34,232 nt of DNA from an uncultured Verrucomicrobiota bacterium (GCA_903910585.1 CAIWAH010000171.1:1-34232), one strand, 5' to 3'; shown: positions 10,473-19,295, counted from the first letter of the stretch. The notes: generated by a model not told the origin, from the letters alone. Numbers and translations: made by a program.

Positions 10473-13073
10473 TCACTCGGGAAACCACCCGCGCAGAAAC
10501 TGGGCCTCGCTGCCGTCGTAAACGGCCTCGGCGAGGTGTTCCACGCCCTGCTGGTTGCCCCACGAATAGTTGATCGTCAGCCGTCCCTGCCACTCGCAGA
10601 AGTCGAGGTCGGAGTTGTTCAGATTCCGGGCGCCAGCGATGCGTTGGCGCTGGGCTTCCGTGAGCTTCGCGTTGGCGATGGCCTTGTCCTCGGCAGAGGC
10701 CCGCAGCACGGGATTCAGCGGGCTGGCCTCCCAGCGGATCAGATCCCGTGAGCGCACCACCCGCATCTCATAGCCTTCGTGCGCTTCGAGATAGAAGTCG
10801 TAGAACCATCCGTCCATCCACCGGAGGCAATGCGGTGCGGTGTAGCGGTCCTTGGCGTAATGGCATTCGGGCGGCGTGAGGGTCCAGGTGCGAAGATCCG
10901 GTGACTTGGCGAACCGTGCGGTGAACGCCGTCCCGGCCTCCGACTCCGGCCGATCAATCTCAAACATCATCACAAACTCATCCCCGGCTCGGCAGACGGA
11001 GGTGTTGAAGATGCCATAGCGTCCCGCCGGAATGGCGGTCCAGGTTTCCCAGACCTGGAGATCACGGGACGCAAAGACGTTCACCTGGCCGCGACCGAGT
11101 GTGCCGGTGACATACACCGTGCCCCCGTGGACAAACGCGCTGCCGAACTCGTGTCCGTCCGCGAACGGGGCGGTCACTTCGCCGGTCGCCGGATCGCGGA
11201 AGCGGAAATAGTTCGTCTCCCGGCGGTTGTCCCAATACTGCTGGCCCACGCCCTGGCGCACCCATTCGAAGCGCCAGAGACGGCCGTTCAGAACCACGGG
11301 AGTGGTCTCCACCAGATCCAGGTCCACGGTGCCGAGCTTGCGGATGAGCGGCCGGCCGGCCGCATCCCGCGGACCTTGATCGGGGGCAGCTGGAGAACGG
11401 TTGGCCTGGTTTCGCAAGCCAGCCAGCAGCGCGCCCGGTGCGGCGACATCTTGGCCGATCTCCCAGATCATCAGGCCGGCGAAGCGGCGTTGGCGGGCGA
11501 GCTCCAGCTTGGCCCGCAACGTGGCCGGGCCATTGAAGCCAAAGCCGTCGGCCTCATCCGCCTCCGGGGCCGGCAACTGGCGGGACACGAGTTCGCGATA
11601 TGGCCGTTCCTGATTCCGCCCGTCGAGACTGCGGCCATAGAACGGCGTGCCCAGCGCGACCTTTCCCGGCGGAACTCCCAGATCCGCGAGCCGGTCGAGC
11701 GCCTTGACGGTGTCCGGCATCGTCGAATGGCGGCCGCCGCCGAAGTCGTAGGCCATCAGGTGAACGCGATCCACCGCGGCAAATCCCGCCTTGCCCAACG
11801 GCACCGACACGTTGAGCGCCATGGTGAGTTTGAGGTCGTGCGGAGCGAAGGCGGCATGCAGTTCGCCGAGCAAAAGGTCATAGGCCGACTTCTCGCCTGC
11901 GCTGCGGGGAAATTCCCAGTCGAGATCCACGCCTGCGAGACCTTCGGCGAGACAGAACTCCGTGAGCGTGCGGATGAACTTCGCCCGCGCCGCCGGATCG
12001 GCGCTCATCGGGCCGAACCCTTCACTCCGGCCCCAACCGCCCACGGCCACCAGCACGCGGGTGTTCGGGCCCGCGAGTTCGCGCACCTGGTGCACCTGCT
12101 GGCGCTGGCGGTCGGTGACGTTCAACGGGCCGTCGGCACTGGCCTGGAGCGAGAACCAGATGACTTCGTCGAGGCGGCGGATCTGTTCGGCGGAAATGGA
12201 ATCCACGCGGTAATCGGGCAGATAGCCGATCAGCAGCGGCCGGGGCGATTCCGCGCGCGGGCCGGCGTGCTGCCAGATGAAGTCCACGATCGGCGTCGAG
12301 TCATCGAGCCCGTGCGGGTGATGCTTCACCCCCGGTTTGCGGATGAGCGTGATGCTGCCACCGAGCCGCGGATACCGCTCGGCGATGACTCCGGTATTCT
12401 CGTCCCATGGCACGACTTCGTCCGCGTCGCCGAAGACGTGCAGCAGCGGGATTCCGGCCGCGGCGAGCGGGGCGAGCTGGTCCACCGGATTGCGTGGGTA
12501 GGCCCTGGCCTCGTCGTCCGACCCGAAGCCGTATCGTTCCCGCACCAACTGCCAGTCGCGGTCGCTGCGCTTGCCCTTGCCGAAGGCGCCGGGCCAACTG
12601 CGGAAGTCACACACCGGTGCATCCCCATAAATGCAGGCCACCCGTTCGGGGTTTGCGATCGCCCAGTTGTAGCAGTAGAGCCCGCCGCGGCTGAGGCCCA
12701 CGAGCGCGGGCTTTGGGGCAAAGCCAAACCGGCCGGTGAGTTCGGCATAGAGCGCATCCCATTGTTTCACCGCCGTCGGCGACCCCAGCATGTCGGGCAC
12801 ACTCAGGTAAACGACGTGGAATCCGCGACCCAGCAGCGCTAGATCGGGATTGGGCTTGTGACCGAAGAATTCCCCATGCCAGACCCACGGGCGTCCCGAC
12901 GCCTCCTGTTTCGGAGCGACCACCATCGCGTTCTTGCCCCCGACCTCGAAGTCGTAGCGGTCGAAGCCGAACCAGGCGGACTTGGTTCCGGGAAATGCTT
13001 CCGCAGCGAGCCCGCGAGCGGCGTCAAGGCACACAATCAGCAACCAGGCGAAGCGGCGGTGAAGGACGGACAT
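10473..13073 (-). CDS. Secreted three-module protein: alpha/beta hydrolase, GH18, five-bladed-propeller glycosidase-like
   Basis: An 866-residue protein with an N-terminal signal peptide (about 1-24, ending GLAA). Module 1 (about 28-272) is an alpha/beta hydrolase: nucleophile elbow ALVGLSRGG (Ser128), acid candidates in FGDADEVVPW (Asp216/Asp218), and a His in VKHHPHG (about 251-254). Module 2 (about 280-555) is a GH18 barrel beginning LLIGYLPDYRVDSIS, with VAVGGWG and AGVDLDWEFP (Asp383, Asp385 and catalytic acid Glu387), then HLMAYDF and a closing GLMIWEIGQD. The first Asp of the usual DxxDxDxE is Ala here. Module 3 (about 575-866) resembles GH43/GH117-type propellers, with repeated units such as VFASRDLQVWETW, FAKSPDLRTWTL and VVRSRDLIRWEASPL. 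It probably acts on an acetylated or esterified, chitin-like or mixed glycan outside the cell. The substrate is inferred, not shown. It converges on metH and diverges from the RCC1 gene. Confidence 0.85.
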   Translation of the reverse strand: MSVLHRRFAWLLIVCLDAARGLAAEAFPGTKSAWFGFDRYDFEVGGKNAMVVAPKQEASGRPWVWHGEFFGHKPNPDLALLGRGFHVVYLSVPDMLGSPTAVKQWDALYAELTGRFGFAPKPALVGLSRGGLYCYNWAIANPERVACIYGDAPVCDFRSWPGAFGKGKRSDRDWQLVRERYGFGSDDEARAYPRNPVDQLAPLAAAGIPLLHVFGDADEVVPWDENTGVIAERYPRLGGSITLIRKPGVKHHPHGLDDSTPIVDFIWQHAGPRAESPRPLLIGYLPDYRVDSISAEQIRRLDEVIWFSLQASADGPLNVTDRQRQQVHQVRELAGPNTRVLVAVGGWGRSEGFGPMSADPAARAKFIRTLTEFCLAEGLAGVDLDWEFPRSAGEKSAYDLLLGELHAAFAPHDLKLTMALNVSVPLGKAGFAAVDRVHLMAYDFGGGRHSTMPDTVKALDRLADLGVPPGKVALGTPFYGRSLDGRNQERPYRELVSRQLPAPEADEADGFGFNGPATLRAKLELARQRRFAGLMIWEIGQDVAAPGALLAGLRNQANRSPAAPDQGPRDAAGRPLIRKLGTVDLDLVETTPVVLNGRLWRFEWVRQGVGQQYWDNRRETNYFRFRDPATGEVTAPFADGHEFGSAFVHGGTVYVTGTLGRGQVNVFASRDLQVWETWTAIPAGRYGIFNTSVCRAGDEFVMMFEIDRPESEAGTAFTARFAKSPDLRTWTLTPPECHYAKDRYTAPHCLRWMDGWFYDFYLEAHEGYEMRVVRSRDLIRWEASPLNPVLRASAEDKAIANAKLTEAQRQRIAGARNLNNSDLDFCEWQGRLTINYSWGNQQGVEHLAEAVYDGSEAQFLRGWFPE

Positions 13074-13286
13074 GTCGCAGGCTCACGCAGTGGGCAGTCC
13101 GCGGTCAAATCGCCGAATCGTGCGATGCGCCCGTCCGGCCTGATCTGGCGAACGGCGCCAAAGCGGTGCAAAATTGTCACCACATCGGCAAGGGACTTGC
13201 GTAGAGTTTCAGCAGTCCTTTCACCCCTTGGCCGGTCGCGGAGTCATTTCTCGCGACAGGCTTTGGCGTTGGAAGGAACCGCTCCC

Positions 13287-16200
13287 ATGAAGCTGTTTTC
13301 CATGCTGCTGATCGCAGTGACCGTCGTTTGGCGGCCACTTGCGGAAACCGTCGCCACCCACGCCGCACCCGAGCCCGGACCGGAGGTATTTGCCCCGTTG
13401 GCCTCGACACCGCCGCCGCTGCCAGGTCCCGACCTGGACAAGGACGGCCTGTCGGACTTGCAGGAGCTTCGCCTGGGAACCGACCCCACAAAGCCGGACT
13501 CCGACGGTGACGGCTTCAATGACGGTCAGGAATACCAGCTCCGCACCGATCCGCTGGCGCGGGACCGCCATCCGATTTTCACGCTGAGCACCAACCGGCA
13601 ACAGCATCTCCTCGGCGAGACACTCGTCATCCGCCCGTTCCTGCTGACCAACTTCATCGTCATCACCAACATCCAGATCACCAACATTCCGCCGGTCTAT
13701 GAGGGCACTCCGGTGGACACGGACGATGACGGCGAACCGGACAGCTGCGACGCCGACGGCGACGGGGTTGCCGACACCGCGGAGCTCTGTCCGATCACGA
13801 CGCCCGGATCCACCAAGACCAACATCACGGTCATCACGAACTACATCCAGTTCCAGTGGTTCCACGGCACGGAAGCCCTGCCAACCCAGACGAATGCCAA
13901 TCTCGTTGTCCTGCGGGTCAACGAGGCCGACGCGGGCAGCTATCATCTCGAAGCCACCCTGCTGACCTCTTCGCAAGGCAGCGACGACGTGCCGGTGCAG
14001 GTGATCGGGCGCCCGGCCCTGCGGAATTTCCCGCTTACCGGCAAAGTTCTGGCGTGGGGCAACAACGTGGCCGGTCAGACGTCCGTCCCACCGGATCTGA
14101 CGAATGTGATCCAAGTCGCCCCGGGCTTCCTGCATTCGGCGGCATTGCGGGCGGACGGCTCGGTCGCGGTGTGGGGCGACTCCGGGTTTCGGCAGACGGA
14201 CGTGCCGCGGGACGCCCTCGGACTGCGGGCCATCGCCAGCGGTTCGTCGCACCTGCTGGGCTTGCGCACGAACGGCACGGTCATGGGCTGGGGCGCCAAC
14301 CAATACGGACAGGCGTCGCCGCCGTCCGGACTGACCAACGTGGTGGCGATCACCGCCGGCTATTTCCATTCCGTCGCGCTGCTCGCGGACGGCACGGCGG
14401 TCGCCTGGGGTGACAACGTCTTTGGCCAGACCAACGTGCCGTCTTTCAGCGCTCCCGCCGTCAAGGTTTCCGCAGGCATGTTCCATTCGGTCGCCCTGCT
14501 GGCCGACGGCTCAGTCGTGTGCTGGGGCTTGGACAGTGAAGGGCAGTGCAATCCGGCGGCGGTGGCCGACTCACTGATTGGCATCGTGGACGTCGCGGCC
14601 GGCGGCAATCACACGCTCGCACTGCGCCGCGACGGCATCGTCCTGGCCTGGGGTAGCAGCACCGCCGGCCAGACCACCGTTCCGGGCCAGCTGCCCAAGG
14701 CGGTGGAACTCGTCGGCGGCTTCAATCTCGCCGGCGCGATCACCCATGACCGGCAGCTCGTGCTTTGGGGCGACCAAACCCTGAAGACGGCGCCAACCCT
14801 GACCCGCCCCACCGGGGTGATGGGGGGCTGGGCACACGCTCTCGCCATCGATGCCGGTCCCGATACGGACGGAGACCTGCTGGACGACCGCCATGAAGTG
14901 ACTTTTCAGACCAGTCAGACGGATGTGGATTCCGACCGGGACGGCGTGCGTGACGGCATCGAAATCCGCCTGAACCTGAATCCCGCAGTAGCCGATTCCG
15001 ACGCCGACGGCCTGCGCGATCTCGACGAACTGACGTTTGGATTCGATGCAGTCGCCGCCACCGAGTCTCCGAGCGGGACCTTGCGCGCCATTCCAGCCGA
15101 GGAATTCGAAGTGTTTGCCTCCGGCAGCAACCGGTTCCAGCTGCAGGGCTCCACCAATGGAATCGACTGGGAGAACTTGGGCGAGCCCTACGTTCCGCGC
15201 CGGGGCATCACGCGGTTCCTCACCAACCGCGTGGCCGGAATCGAGCATTACCGCCTGGCCAATCTCGGAACCGTCAGCGGCCTGCCCCCGGGCGACACCG
15301 GGGCTCCCGAAGCGGTGATCCTGAAGACCATCGCAGCCTGGGGAAACAATGAGTTCGGCCAGGCGGAAGTGCCCCCGCGGCTGGACCAGGTGAAGGCCGT
15401 CTCCGCGGGGGTCTGGCACACGCTGGCCCTCCGCACCGACGGGACGGTGGTGGCGTGGGGGCTCAATTCCTCCAATCAGGCCACGATTCCGGCCGACTTG
15501 TCCGAAGTGACCGCAGTTGCGGCCGGTGGGCTTCACTCGCTGGCGCTGCGATCGACCGGAGAAGTGGTCGGCTGGGGTTCCGATGCCTACGGGCAGGCAA
15601 CCGCGCCGCAGCTGGACTTCCCCGCGGTCGCCATTGCGGCCGGCGGCAGCCACAGCCTGGCCCTGCTGGTGGACGGTTCCGTGGTCGCCTGGGGGGCCAA
15701 TGAATCCGGACAGGCTCACGTTCCGGCCGGTCTGGGCGGCGTCACCGCCATCGCAGCCGGCCGGTTCCATTCCGTGGCCCTGAAGGAAGACGGCACGGTG
15801 GTGGCCTGGGGCGAGAACATCTTCGGTCAGGCGACTGTGCCGGCGGGCTTGCCCCCGGTGGCCGCCATTTCGGCCGGTTTCCGTCACACCGCCGCCCTGA
15901 CCCGCGACGGCCGGGTGATCTGCTGGGGCAGCAATGGCGAAGGCGAATGTGCGGTGCCCGGCGGTTTGGCGAACGTCACGGAAATCTTCGCCGGCCGCAG
16001 CATCACCGTGGCCCGGGATGCGGCGGGGCATTTCACTGCTTGGGGATTGGGGGCGGACGAGCTGTCCGCCCAACTGAACGCGTTCGGCGCAACCGCCTCG
16101 CTGTCCCTCGGCAACTTCCACTCGGTCGCCGTCAATGCGGCGGCCGACGGAGATTTCGACGGCGTGGACGATGCGTTCGAACGTGGCGCCGGAATGAACC

Positions 16201-16514
16201 CGGACTCTGCGGACTCCGACGGCGACGGTCTGGACGATCAGACCGAAGTGCTCGCCGGATTTGATCCGGCCAATCCCTCGGAATCGGCCAACGGAACGTT
16301 GCGCCGTTACGACGCCCTGAAGCTCCGGTTCTTCACGCTCAGCGGCGAGACCTGGCGCCTGGAACGCAGCACCGATTTCACGACCTGGCTGAACGAGTCC
16401 GCCCTCCGTCCGGCCCAGTTCGCCAACCGCAACGGCTACACCGAGGTGTTCGTCGGTCTGCGCAACCGCGATGCCCAGGCCTGGCGCCTGCTGCGGGTTG
16501 TCCCCGCGCCTTGA
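13287..16514 (+). CDS. Secreted RCC1-repeat protein with thrombospondin-type-3 calcium repeats
   Basis: A 1075-residue exported protein. A signal peptide (about 1-23) precedes calcium-loop repeats of the type DLDKDGLSDLQEL and DSDGDGFNDGQEY (about 50-95), further DxDxDG loops near 150, and an Ig-like segment (about 185-240, QFQWFHGTEALPT ... EADAGSYHLEA). Seven RCC1 units follow (about 251-525, each ending AWG or CWG plus GQ..VP), then DxDxDG loops and a small beta domain (GSTNGIDWENLG). The whole module repeats: seven RCC1 units (about 682-948), DxDxDG loops, and a beta domain with LERSTDFTTWLNE, a phrase common at the ends of Verrucomicrobial exported proteins. It probably binds partners or surface polymers; no catalytic motif is seen. 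ATG 13287 has AAGGA about 9 nt upstream. The longer upstream frame overlaps the divergent gene. A strong terminator follows. Confidence 0.85.
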   Translation: MKLFSMLLIAVTVVWRPLAETVATHAAPEPGPEVFAPLASTPPPLPGPDLDKDGLSDLQELRLGTDPTKPDSDGDGFNDGQEYQLRTDPLARDRHPIFTLSTNRQQHLLGETLVIRPFLLTNFIVITNIQITNIPPVYEGTPVDTDDDGEPDSCDADGDGVADTAELCPITTPGSTKTNITVITNYIQFQWFHGTEALPTQTNANLVVLRVNEADAGSYHLEATLLTSSQGSDDVPVQVIGRPALRNFPLTGKVLAWGNNVAGQTSVPPDLTNVIQVAPGFLHSAALRADGSVAVWGDSGFRQTDVPRDALGLRAIASGSSHLLGLRTNGTVMGWGANQYGQASPPSGLTNVVAITAGYFHSVALLADGTAVAWGDNVFGQTNVPSFSAPAVKVSAGMFHSVALLADGSVVCWGLDSEGQCNPAAVADSLIGIVDVAAGGNHTLALRRDGIVLAWGSSTAGQTTVPGQLPKAVELVGGFNLAGAITHDRQLVLWGDQTLKTAPTLTRPTGVMGGWAHALAIDAGPDTDGDLLDDRHEVTFQTSQTDVDSDRDGVRDGIEIRLNLNPAVADSDADGLRDLDELTFGFDAVAATESPSGTLRAIPAEEFEVFASGSNRFQLQGSTNGIDWENLGEPYVPRRGITRFLTNRVAGIEHYRLANLGTVSGLPPGDTGAPEAVILKTIAAWGNNEFGQAEVPPRLDQVKAVSAGVWHTLALRTDGTVVAWGLNSSNQATIPADLSEVTAVAAGGLHSLALRSTGEVVGWGSDAYGQATAPQLDFPAVAIAAGGSHSLALLVDGSVVAWGANESGQAHVPAGLGGVTAIAAGRFHSVALKEDGTVVAWGENIFGQATVPAGLPPVAAISAGFRHTAALTRDGRVICWGSNGEGECAVPGGLANVTEIFAGRSITVARDAAGHFTAWGLGADELSAQLNAFGATASLSLGNFHSVAVNAAADGDFDGVDDAFERGAGMNPDSADSDGDGLDDQTEVLAGFDPANPSESANGTLRRYDALKLRFFTLSGETWRLERSTDFTTWLNESALRPAQFANRNGYTEVFVGLRNRDAQAWRLLRVVPAP
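14041..14860 (+). repeat. First block of seven RCC1 units
   Basis: Seven units of about 50 codons, each with an HS-x-AL..DG..V..WG core followed by GQ and VP. The tryptophan-glycine cores are VLAWG, AVWG, MGWG, AVAWG, VVCWG, VLAWG and LVLWG. Seven units fit one closed seven-bladed propeller. The last unit (TLKTAP) is degenerate. Confidence 0.8.
15330..16130 (+). repeat. Second block of seven RCC1 units
   Basis: Seven more units with cores AAWG, VVAWG, VVGWG, VVAWG, VVAWG, VICWG and FTAWG. The sixth has GECAVP instead of GQ..VP, mirroring GQCNP in unit five of the first block. The last unit (LGADELSAQ) is degenerate, as in block one. Confidence 0.8.
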
Positions 16515-16536
16515 TCTTCCCACAAACTAAACCTGG

Positions 16537-16573
16537 CCCGCGGTCGGAGAGATGGCTCTCGCCGCGGGTTTTT
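16537..16573 (+). terminator. Strong rho-independent terminator of the RCC1 gene
   Basis: CCCGCGG (16537-16543) pairs with CCGCGGG (16562-16568). Inside it GAGAG (16547-16551) pairs with CTCTC (16556-16560) around the loop ATGG. TTTTT follows (16569-16573). It starts 23 nt after the RCC1 stop codon. The loop contains the ATG at 16552 that would otherwise look like the panC start. Confidence 0.9.
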
Positions 16574-16614
16574 GTGACGTGAGCCTGGACGCCACCGCCG
16601 TTACGGTGAACGGC

Positions 16615-17475
16615 GTGAAGACGTTCAAGACCGTGGCGGCCATGCAACGGACCGCCCTTGGCTGGCGGCAGGCCGGACTCCGGATCGGATTTGTCCCGAC
16701 CATGGGGTTTCTCCACGACGGGCACATGAGCCTCGTGCGGGAGGCCCGCCGCCGGGTGGGTGCCACGGGCAGGGTCGTGCTCAGCATCTACGTCAATCCG
16801 ACCCAGTTCGCGCCCACCGAAGACCTCGCCAAGTATCCCCGCGACCTGAAGCGGGACTACGCGCTCTGCCGGGAAGAAGGGGTGGACGCCGTTTTCCTCC
16901 CCTCGGATGCGGCGATGTATCCCGGGAAGGCCGGCGGGCTCTACTCGACCTACGTCGTCGAGGAACGCCTCACGCAGGGAATGGAAGGCGTGTCGCGCCC
17001 CACCCACTTCCGCGGCGTCACCACCGTGGTCGCCAAACTGTTCAACTGCGTGCTGCCCGACGTAGCCGTCTTCGGGGCCAAGGACTGGCAGCAGGCGGCG
17101 GTGATCCGGCGCATGAGCACCGATCTGAATTTCCCGCTGAAGGTGATCGTGGCGCCCACCCGCCGCGAACCGGACGGACTCGCGATGAGTTCCCGGAACA
17201 CCTACCTGGGTCCGGAAGAGCGTTCGCAAGCTCTTGTTCTTTCAGAGTCCATCGCGGCCTGCCGGCGGGCCGTGGCCAAAGGTCCCGCGCCGGCAGCCGA
17301 CCTGAAGAAGGCGGTGGCCCGGCTGGTAAAGACCCGGCCCGCGGCCCGGCTGGACTACGTCGAGTTCTTCCACCCCGAAACGCTGGAGCCGACCCGCGAA
17401 GTCAGGCGCGGAACCCAGATGGCGCTGGCGGTGTTCGTCGGCAAGACCCGGCTCATCGACAACGGCCGGCTTTGA
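16615..17475 (+). CDS. panC: Pantothenate synthetase
   Basis: The enzyme joins pantoate and beta-alanine, using ATP, in the cytoplasm, for coenzyme A synthesis. Visible motifs are FVPTMGFLHDGHMSLV with HxGH at about residues 34-37, VLSIYVNPTQFAPTEDL, VFGAKDWQQ, and MSSRNTYL, all signatures of the PanC adenylation fold. From GTG 16615 the protein has 286 residues and begins MKTFKTVAAMQ, as PanC proteins usually do. The in-frame ATG at 16552 lies in the loop of the preceding terminator and adds 21 residues unlike the family, so it is rejected. GTG 16606 is a second possibility. No good ribosome-binding site is seen before either. The TRIC channel gene follows after 12 nt. No panB or panD is in the window. 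Confidence 0.95.
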   Translation: MKTFKTVAAMQRTALGWRQAGLRIGFVPTMGFLHDGHMSLVREARRRVGATGRVVLSIYVNPTQFAPTEDLAKYPRDLKRDYALCREEGVDAVFLPSDAAMYPGKAGGLYSTYVVEERLTQGMEGVSRPTHFRGVTTVVAKLFNCVLPDVAVFGAKDWQQAAVIRRMSTDLNFPLKVIVAPTRREPDGLAMSSRNTYLGPEERSQALVLSESIAACRRAVAKGPAPAADLKKAVARLVKTRPAARLDYVEFFHPETLEPTREVRRGTQMALAVFVGKTRLIDNGRL

Positions 17476-17487
17476 CCCCATTCCGCC

Positions 17488-18156
17488 GTGAACCACGCGC
17501 CCAATCTGCTCGCGCTGCCGGAATGGCTTCACCTTGGGGCCACGTTCGTCTTTGCCGTGACGGGCGCGATCGCCGCGATCCGGCGGCACTACGACGTCGT
17601 CGGCGTGTTCGCGTTGGCGCTGGTGACCGGTGTCGGCGGAGCCCTGCTGCGCGATGGCCTGTTTTTGCAAAAGGGACCGCCCGTGGTGCTCACGGATTGG
17701 CGTTACCTCGCGGTAATCGCGGCGGGCTGCGCCGCCGGCTACCTGTTCGGGTCCCGGCTCGACCGGTTCAACCTCGTCTTCAGCGGCATTGATGCGCTGG
17801 GTCTGGCGGCATACGGCGTGATCGGAGCCCGGCTTTCGCTGGCCGCCGGCCTGAGCGTTCCCGCCGCGATCTTCGTCGGTGTCGTGAACGCCGCGGGCGG
17901 CGGCGCCCTGCGGGACATCCTCACCCGGGAGGAGCCGCTGATGTTCAGGCCCGGACAGTTCTACGTCCTGGCCACGGCCACGGGGACGTCCCTTTTCGTG
18001 ATTCTGGTCAGCCAAGTGGGCTTTGCGGTCGAAGCCGCGGCGTGGTCGGGCGTGGCGGCGACCTTCGTTCTCCGGGTGCTGGCGATCCACTACGATTGGC
18101 GCACGTCCCCGCTGCGGTGGGATGCCACCGGCGAGCCCGGCAAGCCGTCGGCCTGA
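17488..18156 (+). CDS. TRIC/UPF0126 family channel-like membrane protein
   Basis: A 222-residue integral membrane protein with about seven hydrophobic segments, read from GTG 17488. It holds the duplicated TRIC/UPF0126 unit: FVFAVTGAIAAIRRH followed by TGVGGALLRDGL, and then GIDALGLAAYGVIGA followed by AAGGGALRDIL. The GG-x-x-x-RD loop of each half is the family hallmark. Bacterial members include trimeric cation channels and proteins linked to glycine uptake (YicG type in some organisms), so the substrate is uncertain. The ending is a short hydrophilic tail. The gene begins 12 nt after panC and is probably co-transcribed. pheA follows after 77 nt. Confidence 0.88.
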   Translation: MNHAPNLLALPEWLHLGATFVFAVTGAIAAIRRHYDVVGVFALALVTGVGGALLRDGLFLQKGPPVVLTDWRYLAVIAAGCAAGYLFGSRLDRFNLVFSGIDALGLAAYGVIGARLSLAAGLSVPAAIFVGVVNAAGGGALRDILTREEPLMFRPGQFYVLATATGTSLFVILVSQVGFAVEAAAWSGVAATFVLRVLAIHYDWRTSPLRWDATGEPGKPSA

Positions 18157-18233
18157 CGCCCCCGAGGTGGACCGGACCGGGGCCAACTTCGCCTCGCGCC
18201 CCCGTCCGCAATAGGGCACGATGGCGCCCGTCC

Positions 18234-19295
18234 ATGAGCCTCCAGGAACATCGGCAAGCCATTGATGCCCTCGACGAACAGATCGTGAAGCTCCTCAACG
18301 AGCGCACGAAGCACGTCCTCGAAATCGGCCAGATCAAGCTCAAGGCCGGCGACGAAATCTATGTGCCGCACCGCGAGCGGGCCGTGCTCGACCGGGTCTG
18401 CAAGAAAAACCAGGGGCCGATCACCAACGCGGGGTTGCGGGCAATCTACCGCGAGGTGATGTCGAGCGCGCTGTCGCTGGAGAAAACCCTCACCATCGCG
18501 TATCTCGGACCGGAGGCGACCTTCACCCACCAGGCCGCCATCAAGCGCTTCGGCTCCAGTCTGCGTTACGCGTCGCAGAAGACGATTCCCGACGTGTTCA
18601 GCGAGGTCTCCAAGCACCGCGCCGACTACGGCGTCGTGCCGGTCGAGAATTCCACCGAGGGCGTCGTGACCCACACGCTGGACATGTTCGTGGACAGCGA
18701 CCTCAAGGTTGTCTCCCAGGTCATCCTCCGCATCTCGCATTGCCTCGTGAGCAAGGCCAAGCGCGAGGACATCGCCCGCATCTACGTGCATCCGCAGACG
18801 CTCGGCCAGTGCCGCGGCTGGATTCACCGCAACCTTCCGCATGCGGAGCTCGTCGAGACCAGCTCCAACGCCCGTTCAGCCGAACTCGCAGCCAAGGAAA
18901 AGCGTTCCGCCGCCATCGCCGGCGTGCTGGCGGCCGAGCAATACGTTGTGCCTGTGCTCGAACACGACATCCAGGACAACGCCGCCAACGCGACCCGTTT
19001 CCTCGTGCTCGGCCGGCAGTGCAGCCCGCCCAGCGGCGCGGATCGCACCAGCCTCATGTTCAGTGTCCGCGACGACGTCGGGGCCCTCCACAAGGCGCTC
19101 GCCCCTTTCCGCCGCTACCGGATCAACATGACCAAGATCGAGTCGCGGCCGAGCAAACGGAAGGCCTGGGAATACTTCTTCTTCGTGGACTGCGACGGCC
19201 ACGCCGAGACGCCGAAGGTCGCCAAAGCCATTGAACAGCTCGGCGCCCATTGCAGCTTCGTGAAGGTGCTCGGCAGCTATCCGAATGCGGAGTGA
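18234..19295 (+). CDS. pheA: Bifunctional chorismate mutase/prephenate dehydratase
   Basis: A 353-residue enzyme that turns chorismate to prephenate and then to phenylpyruvate, for phenylalanine synthesis. The AroQ-type mutase helix bundle is residues 1-85: LQEHRQAIDALDEQIVKLLN, EIGQIK, YVPHRERAVLDRV. The dehydratase covers about 86-262, with IAYLGPEATFTHQAA, VVPVENSTEGVV (135-146) and ATRFLVLG (Thr254-Arg255-Phe256). The C-terminal ACT domain (about 271-350) has GALHKAL and the ESRP motif (303-306) that binds phenylalanine, so feedback inhibition is expected. ATG 18234 is chosen because it gives the family N-terminus; upstream frame overlaps the TRIC gene. The gene ends only 9 nt from the convergent flavoprotein gene, with no clear terminator. 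Confidence 0.97.
   Translation: MSLQEHRQAIDALDEQIVKLLNERTKHVLEIGQIKLKAGDEIYVPHRERAVLDRVCKKNQGPITNAGLRAIYREVMSSALSLEKTLTIAYLGPEATFTHQAAIKRFGSSLRYASQKTIPDVFSEVSKHRADYGVVPVENSTEGVVTHTLDMFVDSDLKVVSQVILRISHCLVSKAKREDIARIYVHPQTLGQCRGWIHRNLPHAELVETSSNARSAELAAKEKRSAAIAGVLAAEQYVVPVLEHDIQDNAANATRFLVLGRQCSPPSGADRTSLMFSVRDDVGALHKALAPFRRYRINMTKIESRPSKRKAWEYFFFVDCDGHAETPKVAKAIEQLGAHCSFVKVLGSYPNAE

Noticed and set aside
11127..12842. Long open frame (571 codons) antisense to the three-module hydrolase
   Set aside because: No recognisable domain, and the opposite strand has clear catalytic motifs and a signal peptide.
13174..13207. Promoter boxes upstream of the RCC1 gene (TTGTCA ... TAGAGT)
   Set aside because: The spacing is 22 bp, too long for a standard promoter.
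12858..13286. N-terminal extension of the RCC1 protein
   Set aside because: It overlaps the divergent hydrolase gene and hides the signal peptide that begins at ATG 13287.
14041..16130. CRISPR-like or tandem DNA repeats
   Set aside because: The periodicity comes from RCC1 protein units whose DNA is diverged; no identical repeats with spacers.
14571..16523. Long open frame (650 codons) antisense to the RCC1 gene
   Set aside because: Its apparent repeats mirror the RCC1 units on the coding strand; no start context or domain supports it.
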